A stretch of 64,000 nucleotides of DNA from Methylotenera sp. L2L1 (GTDB taxonomy: Bacteria; Pseudomonadota; Gammaproteobacteria; Burkholderiales; Methylophilaceae). Position numbers and translations under genes: made by a program. The notes beneath the pieces were generated by a model. That model saw only the letters and a list, made by a program, of their open reading frames with translations. It ran no database searches and was not told where the DNA came from. Shown one piece after another: positions 53,357 through 62,987 of this stretch. The stretch lies in the NCBI RefSeq assembly GCF_000744605.1, contig NZ_JQMG01000001.1, positions 496,001 to 560,000 of the forward strand. The letters are read 5' to 3'. Each line of letters starts with the position of its first letter. Position 1 is the stretch's first letter.

Positions 53357-54280
53357 TCACTCCCATGAAAACTTTCCCCTTGGATGGTGAACACTATGCA
53401 ACCGCTTCAACCGCTCCCGCGCCACATGCGTATAGATCTGCGTCGTAGAAATATCTGAATGACCTAACAGCATCTGCACCACCCTTAAATCAGCCCCATG
53501 ATTGAGCAAATGCGTGGCAAATGCATGGCGCAACACGTGTGGTGACATATGCTTGGTAATACCAGCCAACAAGGCATAACGTTTAATCATGTACCAAAAA
53601 GCCTGACGCGTCATTGCATCGCCACGATTGGTAACAAACAATGCATCACATAAACGGTTTTGCATAATTTCACGCCTCGCATCTTTTAGATACCGCGAGA
53701 TCCACTCTACTGCGTTTTCACCCATCGGCACCAACCGTGTTTTACTGCCTTTACCTGTCACACGCACCACACTATCACTAAGACTCACTTCCGTTGTTTT
53801 AATTGAAACCAGCTCCGACACACGCAAGCCACAGGCATAAAGCAACTCCAACATTGCTTTATCTCGCAGCCCCGCTGGCTCACTCAGGTTTGGCGCATTA
53901 AGTAAGGCCTCCACCTCTTCTTCATTCAGGCTTTTTGGCAAGCTACGCGGTAACTTAGGTGACTCAATTTGTACGGTAGGGTCATCACTGATTGTATTTT
54001 CGCGTAAGCAGTGGCGATAAAAGCGTCTTAAACTGGCGATTAGGCGACTAATACTGCGCGGTTTACTTAGTGGAAATCTAACCGCTAGATATTGCTGAAC
54101 ATCTGCTTTATCTACAGTTAACAACTGTTTATTTTGTGTGAATACCCAACCCGCAAACGAAGTGAGGTCTAGCCGATAGCTTTCCAGTGTATTTTTAGAC
54201 AAACCATCTTCCAACCAGAGATGGTCAATAAAAACATCAATTTGCGCTGCATCATCAGGCGCAAGCGTGCGCTCACTCAT
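53357..54280 (-). CDS. xerD: Tyrosine recombinase XerD
   Basis: XerD with XerC resolves chromosome dimers at dif under FtsK control. The 307-residue protein has an N-terminal core-binding domain (10-100) with LEDGLSKNTLESYRLDL, and a catalytic domain with Arg in ACGLRVSELVSI, HVLRHAFATHLLNHGADLR with the His-x-x-Arg pair, LGHSDISTTQIYTHV with the nucleophilic Tyr. The start codon overlaps the ogt stop by four bases. XerD is preferred over XerC by the ogt pairing and sequence feel. Confidence 0.93.
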   Translation of the reverse strand: MSERTLAPDDAAQIDVFIDHLWLEDGLSKNTLESYRLDLTSFAGWVFTQNKQLLTVDKADVQQYLAVRFPLSKPRSISRLIASLRRFYRHCLRENTISDDPTVQIESPKLPRSLPKSLNEEEVEALLNAPNLSEPAGLRDKAMLELLYACGLRVSELVSIKTTEVSLSDSVVRVTGKGSKTRLVPMGENAVEWISRYLKDARREIMQNRLCDALFVTNRGDAMTRQAFWYMIKRYALLAGITKHMSPHVLRHAFATHLLNHGADLRVVQMLLGHSDISTTQIYTHVARERLKRLHSVHHPRGKFSWE

Positions 54281-54813
54281 TTACAACCTCTGAATGACTG
54301 TACACCCTCATGCCGCAACAGCCACTGCTTAATCAGCAAGCCATTACGCTTACCTTGCATAAAGCCACCTAAGCCACTTTTGGCGACCACCCGATGACAT
54401 GGTACAAGCAAAGGTAACTGATTGGCGCCACAAGCGTTTGCAACTGCACGCGGGCCTGAGCCAATTTGTTGAGCTAACTCCGTGTAAGTACGAGTCTGCC
54501 CACAGGGGATGGCGGATATTGCTTGCCAGACGCGCTGTTGGAATGCAGTACCCTGCTGGTTAGCAGGTAAGCCGAACGCTACACTAGCTTGCTGTAAATA
54601 TTGCATCACCTGCTGGCAAGCTATGTTCACAAGTGGGTGTGTTGATGTTTTTTCTAGCGTCACCTTGTCATGGTCAGGCAACTGCTGCGCATTGGCCGAC
54701 AGTGGGAGCAACTCAATCATTAACTGTTGCTGATGAACAGCAATATACACCTGACCAAACGGTGCATTAATGAGTGCATCATCATTTACATCAAGAGGAT
54801 TGGTTTTCATCAT
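54277..54813 (-). CDS. ogt: Methylated-DNA--protein-cysteine methyltransferase Ogt
   Basis: Ogt removes methyl groups from O6-methylguanine by suicide transfer to a cysteine. The 178-residue protein has the helix-turn-helix region FQQRVWQAISAIPCGQTRTY, GSGPRAVANACGANQLPL with the Arg finger, and LVPCHRVVAKSG with acceptor Cys139. It lacks the Ada N-terminal domain. It overlaps xerD by four bases (ATGA), so the two are translated together. A second ATG one codon in is equally possible as start. Confidence 0.95.
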   Translation of the reverse strand: MMKTNPLDVNDDALINAPFGQVYIAVHQQQLMIELLPLSANAQQLPDHDKVTLEKTSTHPLVNIACQQVMQYLQQASVAFGLPANQQGTAFQQRVWQAISAIPCGQTRTYTELAQQIGSGPRAVANACGANQLPLLVPCHRVVAKSGLGGFMQGKRNGLLIKQWLLRHEGVQSFRGCK

Positions 54814-54913
54814 GTTATGTTAAACCAAAGCTAGCCATATGCAAACCACACATAACGCATATGAATATGCATTGATAATAAGTAATTGGCTAAACTAGAT
54901 TTACAGGCAACAA

Positions 54914-54946
54914 AAAACCCCAATGATTTTCATCGATTGGGGTTTT
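54914..54946 (-). terminator. Terminator of the rpsP-rimM-trmD-rplS operon
   Basis: AAAACCCCAAT and ATTGGGGTTTT pair perfectly over 11 bp around an 11-base loop, with A/T runs on both sides. It lies 27 bases after the rplS stop and may also act for plus-strand transcripts. Confidence 0.92.
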
Positions 54947-54972
54947 AATGTCTGTTACACACAGACTAAGTT

Positions 54973-55368
54973 TTACGCTTTTTCTACTGGCGCTAGAACT
55001 TCTCTGTCACGTGCTACTAATTTCTCTTTAATACGTGCTGACTTACCTGAACGCTCACGTAGGTAGTACAGTTTCGCACGACGTACATCACCGCGACGTT
55101 TCAATTCGATTGAAGCGATTAATGGTGAGTAAGTTTGGAATGTACGCTCAACGCCTTCACCTGAAGAGATTTTACGTACGATGAATGATGAGTTCAAACC
55201 ACGGTTACGTTTAGCAATAACAACGCCTTCGTATGACTGTACACGTTTACGTGTACCTTCAACTACGTTTACGCCAACCACTACAGTGTCACCTGGAGCA
55301 AATTCAGGAATAGTTTTGCCTAAACGGGCAATTTCTTCCTCTTCCAACATTTTAATAATATCTGCCAT
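54973..55368 (-). CDS. rplS: 50S ribosomal protein L19
   Basis: A 131-residue ribosomal protein: [60 protein letters not shown] and [20 protein letters not shown]19 lies at the interface of the ribosomal subunits. It is the last gene of the rpsP-rimM-trmD-rplS operon. Confidence 0.98.
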   Translation of the reverse strand: MADIIKMLEEEEIARLGKTIPEFAPGDTVVVGVNVVEGTRKRVQSYEGVVIAKRNRGLNSSFIVRKISSGEGVERTFQTYSPLIASIELKRRGDVRRAKLYYLRERSGKSARIKEKLVARDREVLAPVEKA

Positions 55369-55443
55369 CTTTATTTATCTCTTCCGGTTGCCCGTCGGAG
55401 TTCCTTTTAATTGTGAAGAAACTTGTTCCTACTTATCAGAACT

Positions 55444-56181
55444 CTACTCAAGTTCTTTTAGTAGCCGTGCTTCTTCTTTCGTCAACGGCCTTGCGGCCAA
55501 TAAATCGGGACGTTGATCCCGAGTTCTATGCAATGACATTTTCAAACGCCACTGTTTAATCTTGGCATGATTACCTGACATTAAAACATCAGGCACTCGT
55601 CTGCCGTTATATTCTTCTGGCCTAGTGTAGTGTGGGCAGTCTAACAAGCCATCTACAAATGAATCTTCAATCGCAGAATCACTATCACCTAACGCACCTG
55701 GCAACTGGCGGATGATTGCATCCATCAATGCCATGGCGGGCAACTCGCCGCCACTTAATACATAATCCCCAATCGATATTTCTTCGTCTACTTCAGCATC
55801 GATTAAACGCTGATCGACACCTTCATATCGACTGGCAAGCAACACCAAGCCTTGCTTTTTGCTTAACTCCATCACTTTCTGATGGGTTAGCGGTTTTCCT
55901 GCGGGCGACAAATGCACGACCCAATGATCATCATCAGACGTCTGGGCTGCTTTTGCTGCACCAATCGCTTTTTCAAGCGGCTGTACCAGCATCACCATAC
56001 CAGGACCACCACCGTAGGGCCTATCATCTACAGTTTTATGATTATCGCTAGTAAAATCACGCGGATTCCAAAAGCCAACATTATAAATGCCTTGCTGTAA
56101 CGCCCGACTTGTAATGCCATGCTTAGTGATGGCATCAAACATTTCGGGAAACAAGGTCACAATATCAAATTTAAACGCCAT
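55444..56181 (-). CDS. trmD: tRNA (guanine-37-N1)-methyltransferase TrmD
   Basis: TrmD methylates G37 next to the anticodon and prevents frameshifts. The 245-residue SPOUT protein has [54 protein letters not shown] and [17 protein letters not shown] with the knotted SAM site. Its place between rimM and rplS is the standard one. Length is normal. Confidence 0.98.
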   Translation of the reverse strand: MAFKFDIVTLFPEMFDAITKHGITSRALQQGIYNVGFWNPRDFTSDNHKTVDDRPYGGGPGMVMLVQPLEKAIGAAKAAQTSDDDHWVVHLSPAGKPLTHQKVMELSKKQGLVLLASRYEGVDQRLIDAEVDEEISIGDYVLSGGELPAMALMDAIIRQLPGALGDSDSAIEDSFVDGLLDCPHYTRPEEYNGRRVPDVLMSGNHAKIKQWRLKMSLHRTRDQRPDLLAARPLTKEEARLLKELE

Positions 56182-56211
56182 GATTTAAATGGTTTAATTT
56201 TAACGAAACGA

Positions 56212-56763
56212 CTAAAAGTCTTCGTCCCAATCAACCAACATCGTTTTAGCTTTTAAATCAACCTCCAACACGACTGTTGCTACAAATGGCAATAGCCTCT
56301 CTTGCGGCTTCTCTTTATCAGCATCTGCGCTCACTACATCCGGCTTTACCACATCTGGTTTTACCACAAGCACATCATTTGCACCGGTTTCAAACACTTC
56401 AATAATTAAACCAAAATCAACACCTTGGCTGTTTTTAACACGTAAGCCGATTAAGTCTGACCAGTAATATTCATTCTCGTCAGGCTCTGGCAATTGCGCT
56501 CTTGGCACGGCAATCTGCTTACCTTTGCATGCAAAAGCAGCATCGCGGTCGTCGATACCTTCTAACTTCACAACAATCACATCATTATGAAGTTTAGCAG
56601 TTTCCACCACCATCTCACGCCAGTCGTCGCCTTTACCTAGCCACCAAGTGTCATAATCAAACAGACCATCAATTGCTTCTGTATCTGGCAACACTTTAAG
56701 CCAACCATAAACGCCGTAGGGCGCAACAATGCGCCCCATTACAACCATGTTATTCACAGCCAT
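56212..56763 (-). CDS. rimM: Ribosome maturation factor RimM, with small tandem repeat insert
   Basis: RimM helps mature the 30S head near S19. The 183-residue product has VVMGRIVAPYGVYGWLKV at the N-terminus and the PRC-barrel with EYYWSDLIGLRVKNSQG. An insert around residues 130-155 repeats Val-Val-Lys-Pro-Asp, coded by two 15-bp tandem units, just before the last strand LPFVATVVLEVD. This makes the protein slightly longer than usual. The gene follows rpsP and precedes trmD. Confidence 0.96.
   Translation of the reverse strand: MAVNNMVVMGRIVAPYGVYGWLKVLPDTEAIDGLFDYDTWWLGKGDDWREMVVETAKLHNDVIVVKLEGIDDRDAAFACKGKQIAVPRAQLPEPDENEYYWSDLIGLRVKNSQGVDFGLIIEVFETGANDVLVVKPDVVKPDVVSADADKEKPQERLLPFVATVVLEVDLKAKTMLVDWDEDF
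56337..56366. repeat. 15-bp tandem duplication inside rimM
   Basis: CATCCGGCTTTACCA and CATCTGGTTTTACCA lie side by side, differing at two positions. They add five residues to RimM in frame. Confidence 0.8.
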
Positions 56764-56799
56764 TTTAATTGCTTAGGTAACTTACCTAAGCTTTTTAAA

Positions 56800-57246
56800 T
56801 TAAGCGTCAGCAGCTGGTGTTTCAGCAGCGGCAGCCTCGGCAGCTTTAGCTGCGGCAGCAGCCTCTGCGGCTTGAGCGTCAGCTTCTGCCTTAGCAGCGT
56901 CAGCGGCTGCTTTTAATTTTGCAGCTTCTTCAGCAGCAGCTTTTGCTTTAGCAGCTTCAGCCTTAGCAGCGTCTTTTGCTTTAGCAGCAATAGCAGCTTC
57001 TGGACCTTTAGCGTGGAATTTAACTAAACGTGCAACTGTCTCAGACAATTGTGCGCCGTTATTTTGCCAATGCGTAACACGAGCTAAATCAATGCGTAAA
57101 CCTTCAGCGTTTGCACTAGCTGATGGGTTGTAAAAACCAACACGCTCAATAAAGCGACCATCACGACGATTGCGTGAATCAGCTACAACCACGTTGTAGA
57201 AAGGAGTTTTTTTCGCGCCACCACGAGCTAAACGAATAATAACCAT
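56800..57246 (-). CDS. rpsP: 30S ribosomal protein S16 with long Ala-rich C-terminal tail
   Basis: Residues 1-82 are a normal S16: [33 protein letters not shown] and [19 protein letters not shown]. Residues 84-148 form an Ala/Lys/Glu tail with [19 protein letters not shown], likely a long charged helix. S16 is usually 80-90 residues, so the tail almost doubles it; Ala-rich extensions occur in some Betaproteobacteria. First gene of the operon. The frame is open throughout, so this is not a sequencing artefact. Confidence 0.96.
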   Translation of the reverse strand: MVIIRLARGGAKKTPFYNVVVADSRNRRDGRFIERVGFYNPSASANAEGLRIDLARVTHWQNNGAQLSETVARLVKFHAKGPEAAIAAKAKDAAKAEAAKAKAAAEEAAKLKAAADAAKAEADAQAAEAAAAAKAAEAAAAETPAADA

Positions 57247-57381
57247 AATCTTTGTTCTCTTTTGAAAAATTTAAAGCAGAAAGGCGCGGATTTTACGTTA
57301 TTTATGCACCACTTGGCAAGCTATTTATCTACATTTATTAATCAAGCGATGATTTATATCTAAATAGCTTACCAACTGGCT

Positions 57382-58062
57382 TTATAGATGCAATTTATAA
57401 CGTGTAGGGTCCGCTAACCCTGCGGCTAAGAAGCCATCGCGACGCAAGCGGCACGAGTCACACAAACCACAGGCCTCACCTTCACTATCAGCCTGATAGC
57501 ATGAAACCGTCATGGCGTAATCTACACCTAACGTTGTGCCTAGTTTAACGATTTGTGCCTTAGTCATATCAATTAAAGGGGCATGAATAGTAATGGTTTT
57601 ACCCTCTACCGCACTTTTAGTGGCTAGATTAGCCATATCCTGAAACGCTTTAACGTACTCGCCACGGCAATCTGGATAACCTGAATAATCTAAAGCATTC
57701 ACGCCAATAAAAATATCCTGCGCCTGCAACACCTCAGCCCAAGCCAGCGCTAGGGATAACATAATCGTATTGCGCGCTGGCACATAGGTAATAGGAATGC
57801 CTTCTGTCGCACTTTCTGGCACAGCAATCGCATCATCAGTCAGCGCCGACCCGCCAAATAGGGACAAATCTAACTGCGCAGTCTTATGTGCAGAGGCGCC
57901 CATCACTTTCGCGATATTTTTAGCTGCATATAATTCAGCAATATGACGTTGATGGTAGTCCAAACTTAAACAGTAACAATCGAAACCTTGATTTCGAGCA
58001 TAAGCTAGCACTGTGGCTGAATCCAACCCGCCTGACAGGAGTACAACAGCTTTCTTTGTCAT
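57382..58062 (-). CDS. queC: 7-cyano-7-deazaguanine synthase QueC
   Basis: QueC turns 7-carboxy-7-deazaguanine into preQ0 with ATP and ammonia, on the path to queuosine in tRNA. The 226-residue protein has the P-loop [49 protein letters not shown] and the zinc site [17 protein letters not shown]. The ATG at 58062 overlaps the queE stop as ATGA, with GAGG upstream; an earlier in-frame ATG at 58083 lies within queE and is less likely. Confidence 0.97.
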   Translation of the reverse strand: MTKKAVVLLSGGLDSATVLAYARNQGFDCYCLSLDYHQRHIAELYAAKNIAKVMGASAHKTAQLDLSLFGGSALTDDAIAVPESATEGIPITYVPARNTIMLSLALAWAEVLQAQDIFIGVNALDYSGYPDCRGEYVKAFQDMANLATKSAVEGKTITIHAPLIDMTKAQIVKLGTTLGVDYAMTVSCYQADSEGEACGLCDSCRLRRDGFLAAGLADPTRYKLHL

Positions 58063-58697
58063 TTTCCAGGCACCTCGCCCCATAATATCTTGTGCAACTG
58101 CAACTGCATACGCACAGGAAGCTTATCTGCCAATACCCAATCAGCCAAGTCTGATGGCACTACTTGACTATAGACTGGTGAAAATAATACTGGGCATTTA
58201 TCGGTTAGCCGCTCTTTCATCAAGAAGTCTTTAGCCCAATCATAATCAGCGCGGCTGCATAACACGAACTTCACCTCATCGGTCTTTTTAAGATGTGCGA
58301 GGTTGGTCCACAAATTATTTTTAAGCTCACCTGAATCTGGTGTTTTAATATCTAAGATGACTGACACACGAGCGTCAACGGGCCCAATATCAATAGCACC
58401 GCCAGTTTCTAAAGAAACACTGTAGCCTTGATCGCATAGCGCCTTGAGCAATACATGACAATCTTTTTGCGCCAGCGGCTCACCACCAGTCACTGTGACA
58501 TATGGCGTGCCAAACTCAGCAACTTTAGTGAGAATGTCATCGATTTCCATATTACTACCGCCGCTAAAAGCATAGGCAGTATCACAATACACGCAACGCA
58601 TTGGACACCCAGTAAGGCGCACAAATACGGTAGGCAAGCCCACACGCGAGGACTCACCTTGCAGCGAGTAAAAAATTTCGTGGATTTTAAGTTTCAT
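58059..58697 (-). CDS. queE: 7-carboxy-7-deazaguanine synthase QueE
   Basis: QueE is a radical-SAM enzyme that contracts the pterin ring of 6-carboxytetrahydropterin. The 212-residue protein has [20 protein letters not shown], the cluster ligands Cys31, Cys35 and Cys38 in [11 protein letters not shown], and [11 protein letters not shown]. The product goes to QueC, translated from the overlapping gene. queD and queF are not in the window. Confidence 0.96.
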   Translation of the reverse strand: MKLKIHEIFYSLQGESSRVGLPTVFVRLTGCPMRCVYCDTAYAFSGGSNMEIDDILTKVAEFGTPYVTVTGGEPLAQKDCHVLLKALCDQGYSVSLETGGAIDIGPVDARVSVILDIKTPDSGELKNNLWTNLAHLKKTDEVKFVLCSRADYDWAKDFLMKERLTDKCPVLFSPVYSQVVPSDLADWVLADKLPVRMQLQLHKILWGEVPGK

Positions 58698-58732
58698 CTA
58701 ATACTTTGCACACTAACAATTAATAACGCAAA

Positions 58733-58766
58733 AAAATAGCGCCAATACAGAGATTGGCGCTATTTT
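58733..58766 (-). terminator. Terminator of the tol-pal-cpoB transcript
   Basis: AAAATAGCGCCAA and TTGGCGCTATTTT pair perfectly over 13 bp around an 8-base loop, with A/T runs on both sides. It separates the tol-pal cluster from queE. Confidence 0.93.
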
Positions 58767-58838
58767 AACTTAAAAGCTTTATTTGCCTAAATATAGGTGA
58801 ACAAACAACTTTTTAGGTTACTTACCTATTTTAAATAC

Positions 58839-59636
58839 TTATCTAATCGCCTCTAATGCTTTTAGACGTTTTTGTGCGGTTGGCGTCAACTCACTGTTTG
58901 GAAATTTAGCAACTAAATCACGCAATGTTTTTTTAGCACCTGGCACTAATCCGAGTTGAATCTGGCTATTTGCCAAATTGAACATCGCATCAGGTACTTT
59001 TGGGTTATCCGGGTAGGTATCCATCAGCTTTTGCTGCGTTGCAATAGATGACTTGTAATTCTTCAAAGCAAATTGCGAGTAACCCAAACCATACATCGCC
59101 TCAGGTGCAAGACTACTACCAGGGTAGTCTTTTAAGAACTTGTCATACTCTTTAAAAGCATCTTTATGCTTGGATTCTTTTGACAAGCCGTTTGCTAATT
59201 CAAGCAACTGGTATTCCTGTGTATTTTTTTCAGCAACAGCTGGTGGCGCTGCGACCTCAGCGACCGGAGCAGACTCTAGCTTACGTAAGCGCTCATCGAT
59301 ATCTGTATATAAATCTTTTTGGCGTTGAAGTGCGGTTTCAACTTTATGATTAGCGACTTCTAGCTCGCCTTTCAACCTTGCATTCTCTTGCTTTAATGCA
59401 TCTAGCTGCGATTGCATATCAGCCAAACCATTTCTTGTGACGGTATCGCGCTGCTCATTTGATTGTTTTAAATCACGGAGCGCAGATTGCGTAGCCTGAT
59501 TCTGGCTTTGCAAGTTTTTCTCAACTTCCAATATTTTCTTTCGCGCCTCATCGTCATCAAACAATGCCGAGTGGCCGCTCAAGGAAAATAATTGCGTTGC
59601 TAAAAACACGCTAGACAGAATCAGGTTTTTCATCAT
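58839..59636 (-). CDS. cpoB: Cell division coordinator CpoB (YbgF)
   Basis: CpoB links Tol-Pal and PBP1B activity during division. The 265-residue periplasmic protein has a signal peptide (1-24), a coiled coil (about 28-120, with LKQENARLKGELEVANHKV) that forms trimers in the family, and three TPR-like repeats (140-260) with YGLGYSQFALKNYKSSIA and PDAMFNLANSQIQLG. It is the last gene of tolQRAB-pal-cpoB, 37 bases after pal. Confidence 0.95.
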   Translation of the reverse strand: MMKNLILSSVFLATQLFSLSGHSALFDDDEARKKILEVEKNLQSQNQATQSALRDLKQSNEQRDTVTRNGLADMQSQLDALKQENARLKGELEVANHKVETALQRQKDLYTDIDERLRKLESAPVAEVAAPPAVAEKNTQEYQLLELANGLSKESKHKDAFKEYDKFLKDYPGSSLAPEAMYGLGYSQFALKNYKSSIATQQKLMDTYPDNPKVPDAMFNLANSQIQLGLVPGAKKTLRDLVAKFPNSELTPTAQKRLKALEAIR

Positions 59637-59673
59637 TTTTAAACTTAGTAATTTTAAAATTAGTAACTAAGAA

Positions 59674-60243
59674 TTAGTCGTTTTCGTAAACAACATCAAC
59701 ACGGCGGTTCAATTGATGGCAAGCTTCATCAGCACAATTTGCTGATGCTTTTTCTTCACCAAAGCTCACTGTTTCGATTTGTTTGTCTTGAACACCTAAC
59801 AAGTTAAATGATTTTTTAACTGATACTGCACGACGTTGACCCAATGAAACGTTGTACTCACGTGTACCGCGCTCATCAGCATTACCTTGCAATACTAATT
59901 TAGCATTACTGTTAGCAAGCAAGTATTTAGCATGCGCTTCGATTAACGGGCGGAATTCTGCACGTACTGTGTCGCTATCAAAGTCAAAATAGATATTTCT
60001 TTTTGACAAAATGTTGCTTGGATCTTTAAGTGGGTTATTACCATTGTTAGCATTGCTATCAATCACAACTTCTTTAACACCAGAAGTATCTGCTGAACCG
60101 TTAGCAGATTGTGATGAACCAGCTGGGCTTTTATCTTGCACGCCTGCAGGTTTATCTGTCATTGGTGTACTTTTACAAGCAGATAACATTGCTGCCAGCA
60201 CTAAAGCACCTAAAACTTTTTTATTAAACATTCCCTTATTCAT
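59674..60243 (-). CDS. pal: Peptidoglycan-associated lipoprotein Pal
   Basis: Pal anchors the outer membrane to peptidoglycan. The 189-residue product has a lipoprotein signal ending MLSACKS, a Ser/Gly/Asn-rich linker, and the OmpA-like domain (80-189) with YFDFDSDTVRAEFRPLIEAHA, GNADERGTREYNVSLGQRRA, and RRVDVVYEND. ATG at 60243 has GGAGAAGG upstream; an earlier in-frame ATG at 60309 reaches into the tolB end and lacks this support. Confidence 0.97.
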   Translation of the reverse strand: MNKGMFNKKVLGALVLAAMLSACKSTPMTDKPAGVQDKSPAGSSQSANGSADTSGVKEVVIDSNANNGNNPLKDPSNILSKRNIYFDFDSDTVRAEFRPLIEAHAKYLLANSNAKLVLQGNADERGTREYNVSLGQRRAVSVKKSFNLLGVQDKQIETVSFGEEKASANCADEACHQLNRRVDVVYEND

Positions 60244-60287
60244 TACCTTCTCCTTTAGTAAAAACAAACTTTCTATATTGCATAACA

Positions 60288-61592
60288 TTAATTCAGTAGC
60301 GGGCCCCATGCTGGCTCGCGAATATCGCCGCCTGACTCACTCAGACGCTGCCTCACGCGACCATCTGCAGACACCGCTGCAAGCGAGCCGCGACCTGCTG
60401 TTCTAGTGGCGTATAGTACCACACGCCCATTAGGTGCAAAACTTGGAGACTCATCTTGAGAGCCTTCGCTAACGATCTGTACCTGCCCTGTCGTTAGATT
60501 TTGTAAAGCGACGCGGAATTTCCCGCCATCGTTTCTAATCATCGCTAGCGACTTACCATCTGGCGAAAAACGTGGGCTTAAGTTGTAAGGACCATCAAAG
60601 GTGACGCGCTGTGCATCACCGCCAATCGATGATACTTTGTAAATTTGCGGACTACCGCCTCGATCAGAGCTAAAGTATATCCACCTAGCATCTGGCGACC
60701 AGACCGGCTCTGTATCAATTGCGCTGCTCTTAGTCAACTGCTTCAAACCACTGCCGTCAGCGTTAATCAGATACAGCTGTGAGTTGGCAGCATGGGTTAA
60801 CACTATGGCGAGCTTACTGCCATCTGGCGACCATGCAGGCGCACTGTTATTACCCTTGAAGCTCGCCAGCGTCATGCGCTGACCTGTCATCAGTGATTGC
60901 ACAAAAATAATCGGTTTTTTCTTTTCAAATGAGACGTATGCGATTTTGCTACCATCTGGCGACCATGCAGGCGAAATAATCGGCTCATTGGAAGAAACAA
61001 CGGTTTGTGGGTTTACACCATCCGCATCCGCCACTTGCAATGCATAGCGACCTTTAGATTTATTGATGTAAGCAATGCGACTAGCAAAGATTGCTGACTC
61101 ACCCGTAAGCTTTTGATAAATGACATCAGCTATTTTATGTGCAGTCATGCGCAATTGATTTGGTGCGATGTTGTAATCCATGCCAGCTAACTGGGTCTGT
61201 TTGAGCACATCTCCTAATTGAAAACTCACCTTAAGGCGGTTACCAGGCAAGGTTTCTATTTTACCAACAGCAATCGCCTGTGCCTGCAGCGCGGCCCAAT
61301 CACTGTATTTAACCTGAGAAATAGCACTAGGCTTACTCGCAACGCCTGCGGTTTCCAACACCCTAAACATACCGCTACGGCGCAAATCTGCGCTAATAAT
61401 ATTAGCGAGGTTTTCTTGGTTTTTAACGTTATCCTGATTAAACGGCACAATTGCGATAGGCAATTGTTGCGCATTACCGCCGCTAATTTCAATTTCCAAT
61501 GCGGCGTGACTAATAGATGGCATCATGGCAGATGTCATCATTGCGGCTGCAGACAACAACGTTGCCTGAAATAAATTAAGCAATTTTTTCAT
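60288..61592 (-). CDS. tolB: Tol-Pal system protein TolB
   Basis: TolB is the periplasmic beta-propeller that binds Pal and the TolA end. The 434-residue product has a signal peptide (about 1-30), an N-terminal domain with QQLPIAIVPFNQDNVKNQ, and five to six propeller repeats containing SPAWSPDGSKIAYVSFE, SAPAWSPDGSKLAIVLTH, EPVWSPDARWIYFSSDRGG and RFSPDGKSLAMI. ATG at 61592 is chosen since it begins MKKLLNLFQATLL, a signal peptide; an upstream in-frame ATG would add 24 residues. Confidence 0.97.
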   Translation of the reverse strand: MKKLLNLFQATLLSAAAMMTSAMMPSISHAALEIEISGGNAQQLPIAIVPFNQDNVKNQENLANIISADLRRSGMFRVLETAGVASKPSAISQVKYSDWAALQAQAIAVGKIETLPGNRLKVSFQLGDVLKQTQLAGMDYNIAPNQLRMTAHKIADVIYQKLTGESAIFASRIAYINKSKGRYALQVADADGVNPQTVVSSNEPIISPAWSPDGSKIAYVSFEKKKPIIFVQSLMTGQRMTLASFKGNNSAPAWSPDGSKLAIVLTHAANSQLYLINADGSGLKQLTKSSAIDTEPVWSPDARWIYFSSDRGGSPQIYKVSSIGGDAQRVTFDGPYNLSPRFSPDGKSLAMIRNDGGKFRVALQNLTTGQVQIVSEGSQDESPSFAPNGRVVLYATRTAGRGSLAAVSADGRVRQRLSESGGDIREPAWGPLLN

Positions 61593-61695
61593 ATAGCGTA
61601 TGGTCAGTGAGGTCTTAAAAAGTTCATCAAATTTTACTGTAATCTGTAATAGATGCCAGAGCATTTACACTTGCTTACATTTTAGCCATTAAGTA

Positions 61696-62514
61696 TTAAT
61701 GGTCATTTGGACGAAAGGTCAGCTTTAATGTACGGAACTGTGAGAATAATGTTTTATCTTCAGGCAACGGTAACGGTTCTGACACTCGAATAGCTCGCTC
61801 AACCGCTTCGTCACATGTCGGATTGCCGCTAGACTTCGTGAGTTTAGGAGATGCCCCCAACTCCCCGGTAGGCAACAGTGCAATATCAAATTTTAATTCG
61901 AGGTTGCCATCACCGCATAGGGATTTATTCACGTTATTACGTATCTTGGCCTGTATTTTCGCTTTAAACTCATCCACTACGCCAGCTTTTGCCGCACTGC
62001 TCTTTTGCTCTCCCAATGCTTTTTCATCACTTAAGCTTTCTTGCTGCAGTTTTTTTAACACATCATTGACCGGCGGTTTGTTAGGCTTTTCTAAGGCATC
62101 TTGCATCAGTTGTTTTTGCAACTTAGCCAAAGGGTCTTCTTTTTCAATTTTTTTAGGCGGCTCTTTAGGTGGATCTTTTTTAACAGGCTTCTTTGGTGCT
62201 TCTTGCTTAATTGCGATTTCAGGCTCTGGTTTTGGCTCTGCTTTCAATTGGGGCTTAGGTTCAATTACCGGCTCTGGCTTGGGTTCAGGCTTTGGCGTTT
62301 CTTTTACAACAGGTTCTGGTGTAACCACCGGTTCGGGCTGTTTAGGCACATTGACCACTGGCAGACTATCCCACAGCTCAACCTCTGCAATACTGACGGG
62401 GTGCGTTGTTTTCCAATTAAACGAAATCAACAAGGCACCCAACAATATGGTGTGAACAGTAATCGATAAGATACCGGCTTTAAATGAGTCTGGATTTTCG
62501 CGCTGACGTAACAT
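61696..62514 (-). CDS. tolA: Tol-Pal system protein TolA
   Basis: TolA spans the periplasm and couples TolQR to TolB and Pal. The 272-residue protein has one membrane segment (about 16-35), a long Pro/Lys/Glu-rich middle (60-150, with PEPKPEPVIEPKPQLKAEPK), helix (150-190) and a C-terminal domain with KIRNNVNKSLCGDGNLELKF, similar to TonB C-terminal domains. It is shorter than E. coli TolA. It starts 23 bases after tolR. The strand-opposite 210-codon frame in this region is a compositional shadow. Confidence 0.92.
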   Translation of the reverse strand: MLRQRENPDSFKAGILSITVHTILLGALLISFNWKTTHPVSIAEVELWDSLPVVNVPKQPEPVVTPEPVVKETPKPEPKPEPVIEPKPQLKAEPKPEPEIAIKQEAPKKPVKKDPPKEPPKKIEKEDPLAKLQKQLMQDALEKPNKPPVNDVLKKLQQESLSDEKALGEQKSSAAKAGVVDEFKAKIQAKIRNNVNKSLCGDGNLELKFDIALLPTGELGASPKLTKSSGNPTCDEAVERAIRVSEPLPLPEDKTLFSQFRTLKLTFRPNDH

Positions 62515-62537
62515 AGAGGTTAAATTAACTAAACACT

Positions 62538-62933
62538 TTAGATTGGCTTAAGTAACAAGCCAACTTTGTCTACCTTATTGGTTTTGAGCAGATCCATCAC
62601 ACCAATCACATCTTCATATTTAACGTTTTTATCAGCCGCGATCACCACTGTACGCTCAGGTGACTTTGTTAATGTGGTTTGTACCGCGACCAACATCTCA
62701 TCACGTTGCATGGTTTTGCTATCCAGCTCTATGCTGCCGTTTTTCTTAACGGTAACAACGACTGGCGGCAACTTTGGCTGACTGAGGGCCTGACCAGCAC
62801 CCGGTAACTCCACCACACCCGGGTTAGTCATGGGTGCTGTCACCATAAAAATAACCAACAAAACCAAGGTCACGTCGATATACGGCACAACATTGATTTG
62901 ATTCATCATGCGGCGTTTACGAGTTCTGCTCAT
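62538..62933 (-). CDS. tolR: Tol-Pal system protein TolR
   Basis: A 131-residue ExbD/TolR protein: TM segment (about 16-36) with INVVPYIDVTLVLLVIFMV, where the Asp (residue 20) is the family's proton-linked residue, then a periplasmic domain with IELDSKTMQRDEML and VIAADKNVKYEDVI. It works with TolQ to use the proton-motive force. Starts 55 bases after tolQ. Confidence 0.95.
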   Translation of the reverse strand: MSRTRKRRMMNQINVVPYIDVTLVLLVIFMVTAPMTNPGVVELPGAGQALSQPKLPPVVVTVKKNGSIELDSKTMQRDEMLVAVQTTLTKSPERTVVIAADKNVKYEDVIGVMDLLKTNKVDKVGLLLKPI

Positions 62934-62987
62934 CGCGCAACTCCTATTAAAAACCGTTTTAGCATAATAACTAAGTGACTCATCATG

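Noticed and set aside
60244-60309. Longer pal start at 60309
   Set aside because: It would overlap the tolB end and put 22 residues ahead of the lipoprotein signal; ATG 60243 has a strong ribosome site.
61823-62469. Long plus-strand frames opposite tolA (210 and 122 codons)
   Set aside because: They mirror the Pro/Lys/Glu-rich tolA middle and give a Ser/Gly/Phe-biased product; the sense strand is a clear TolA.
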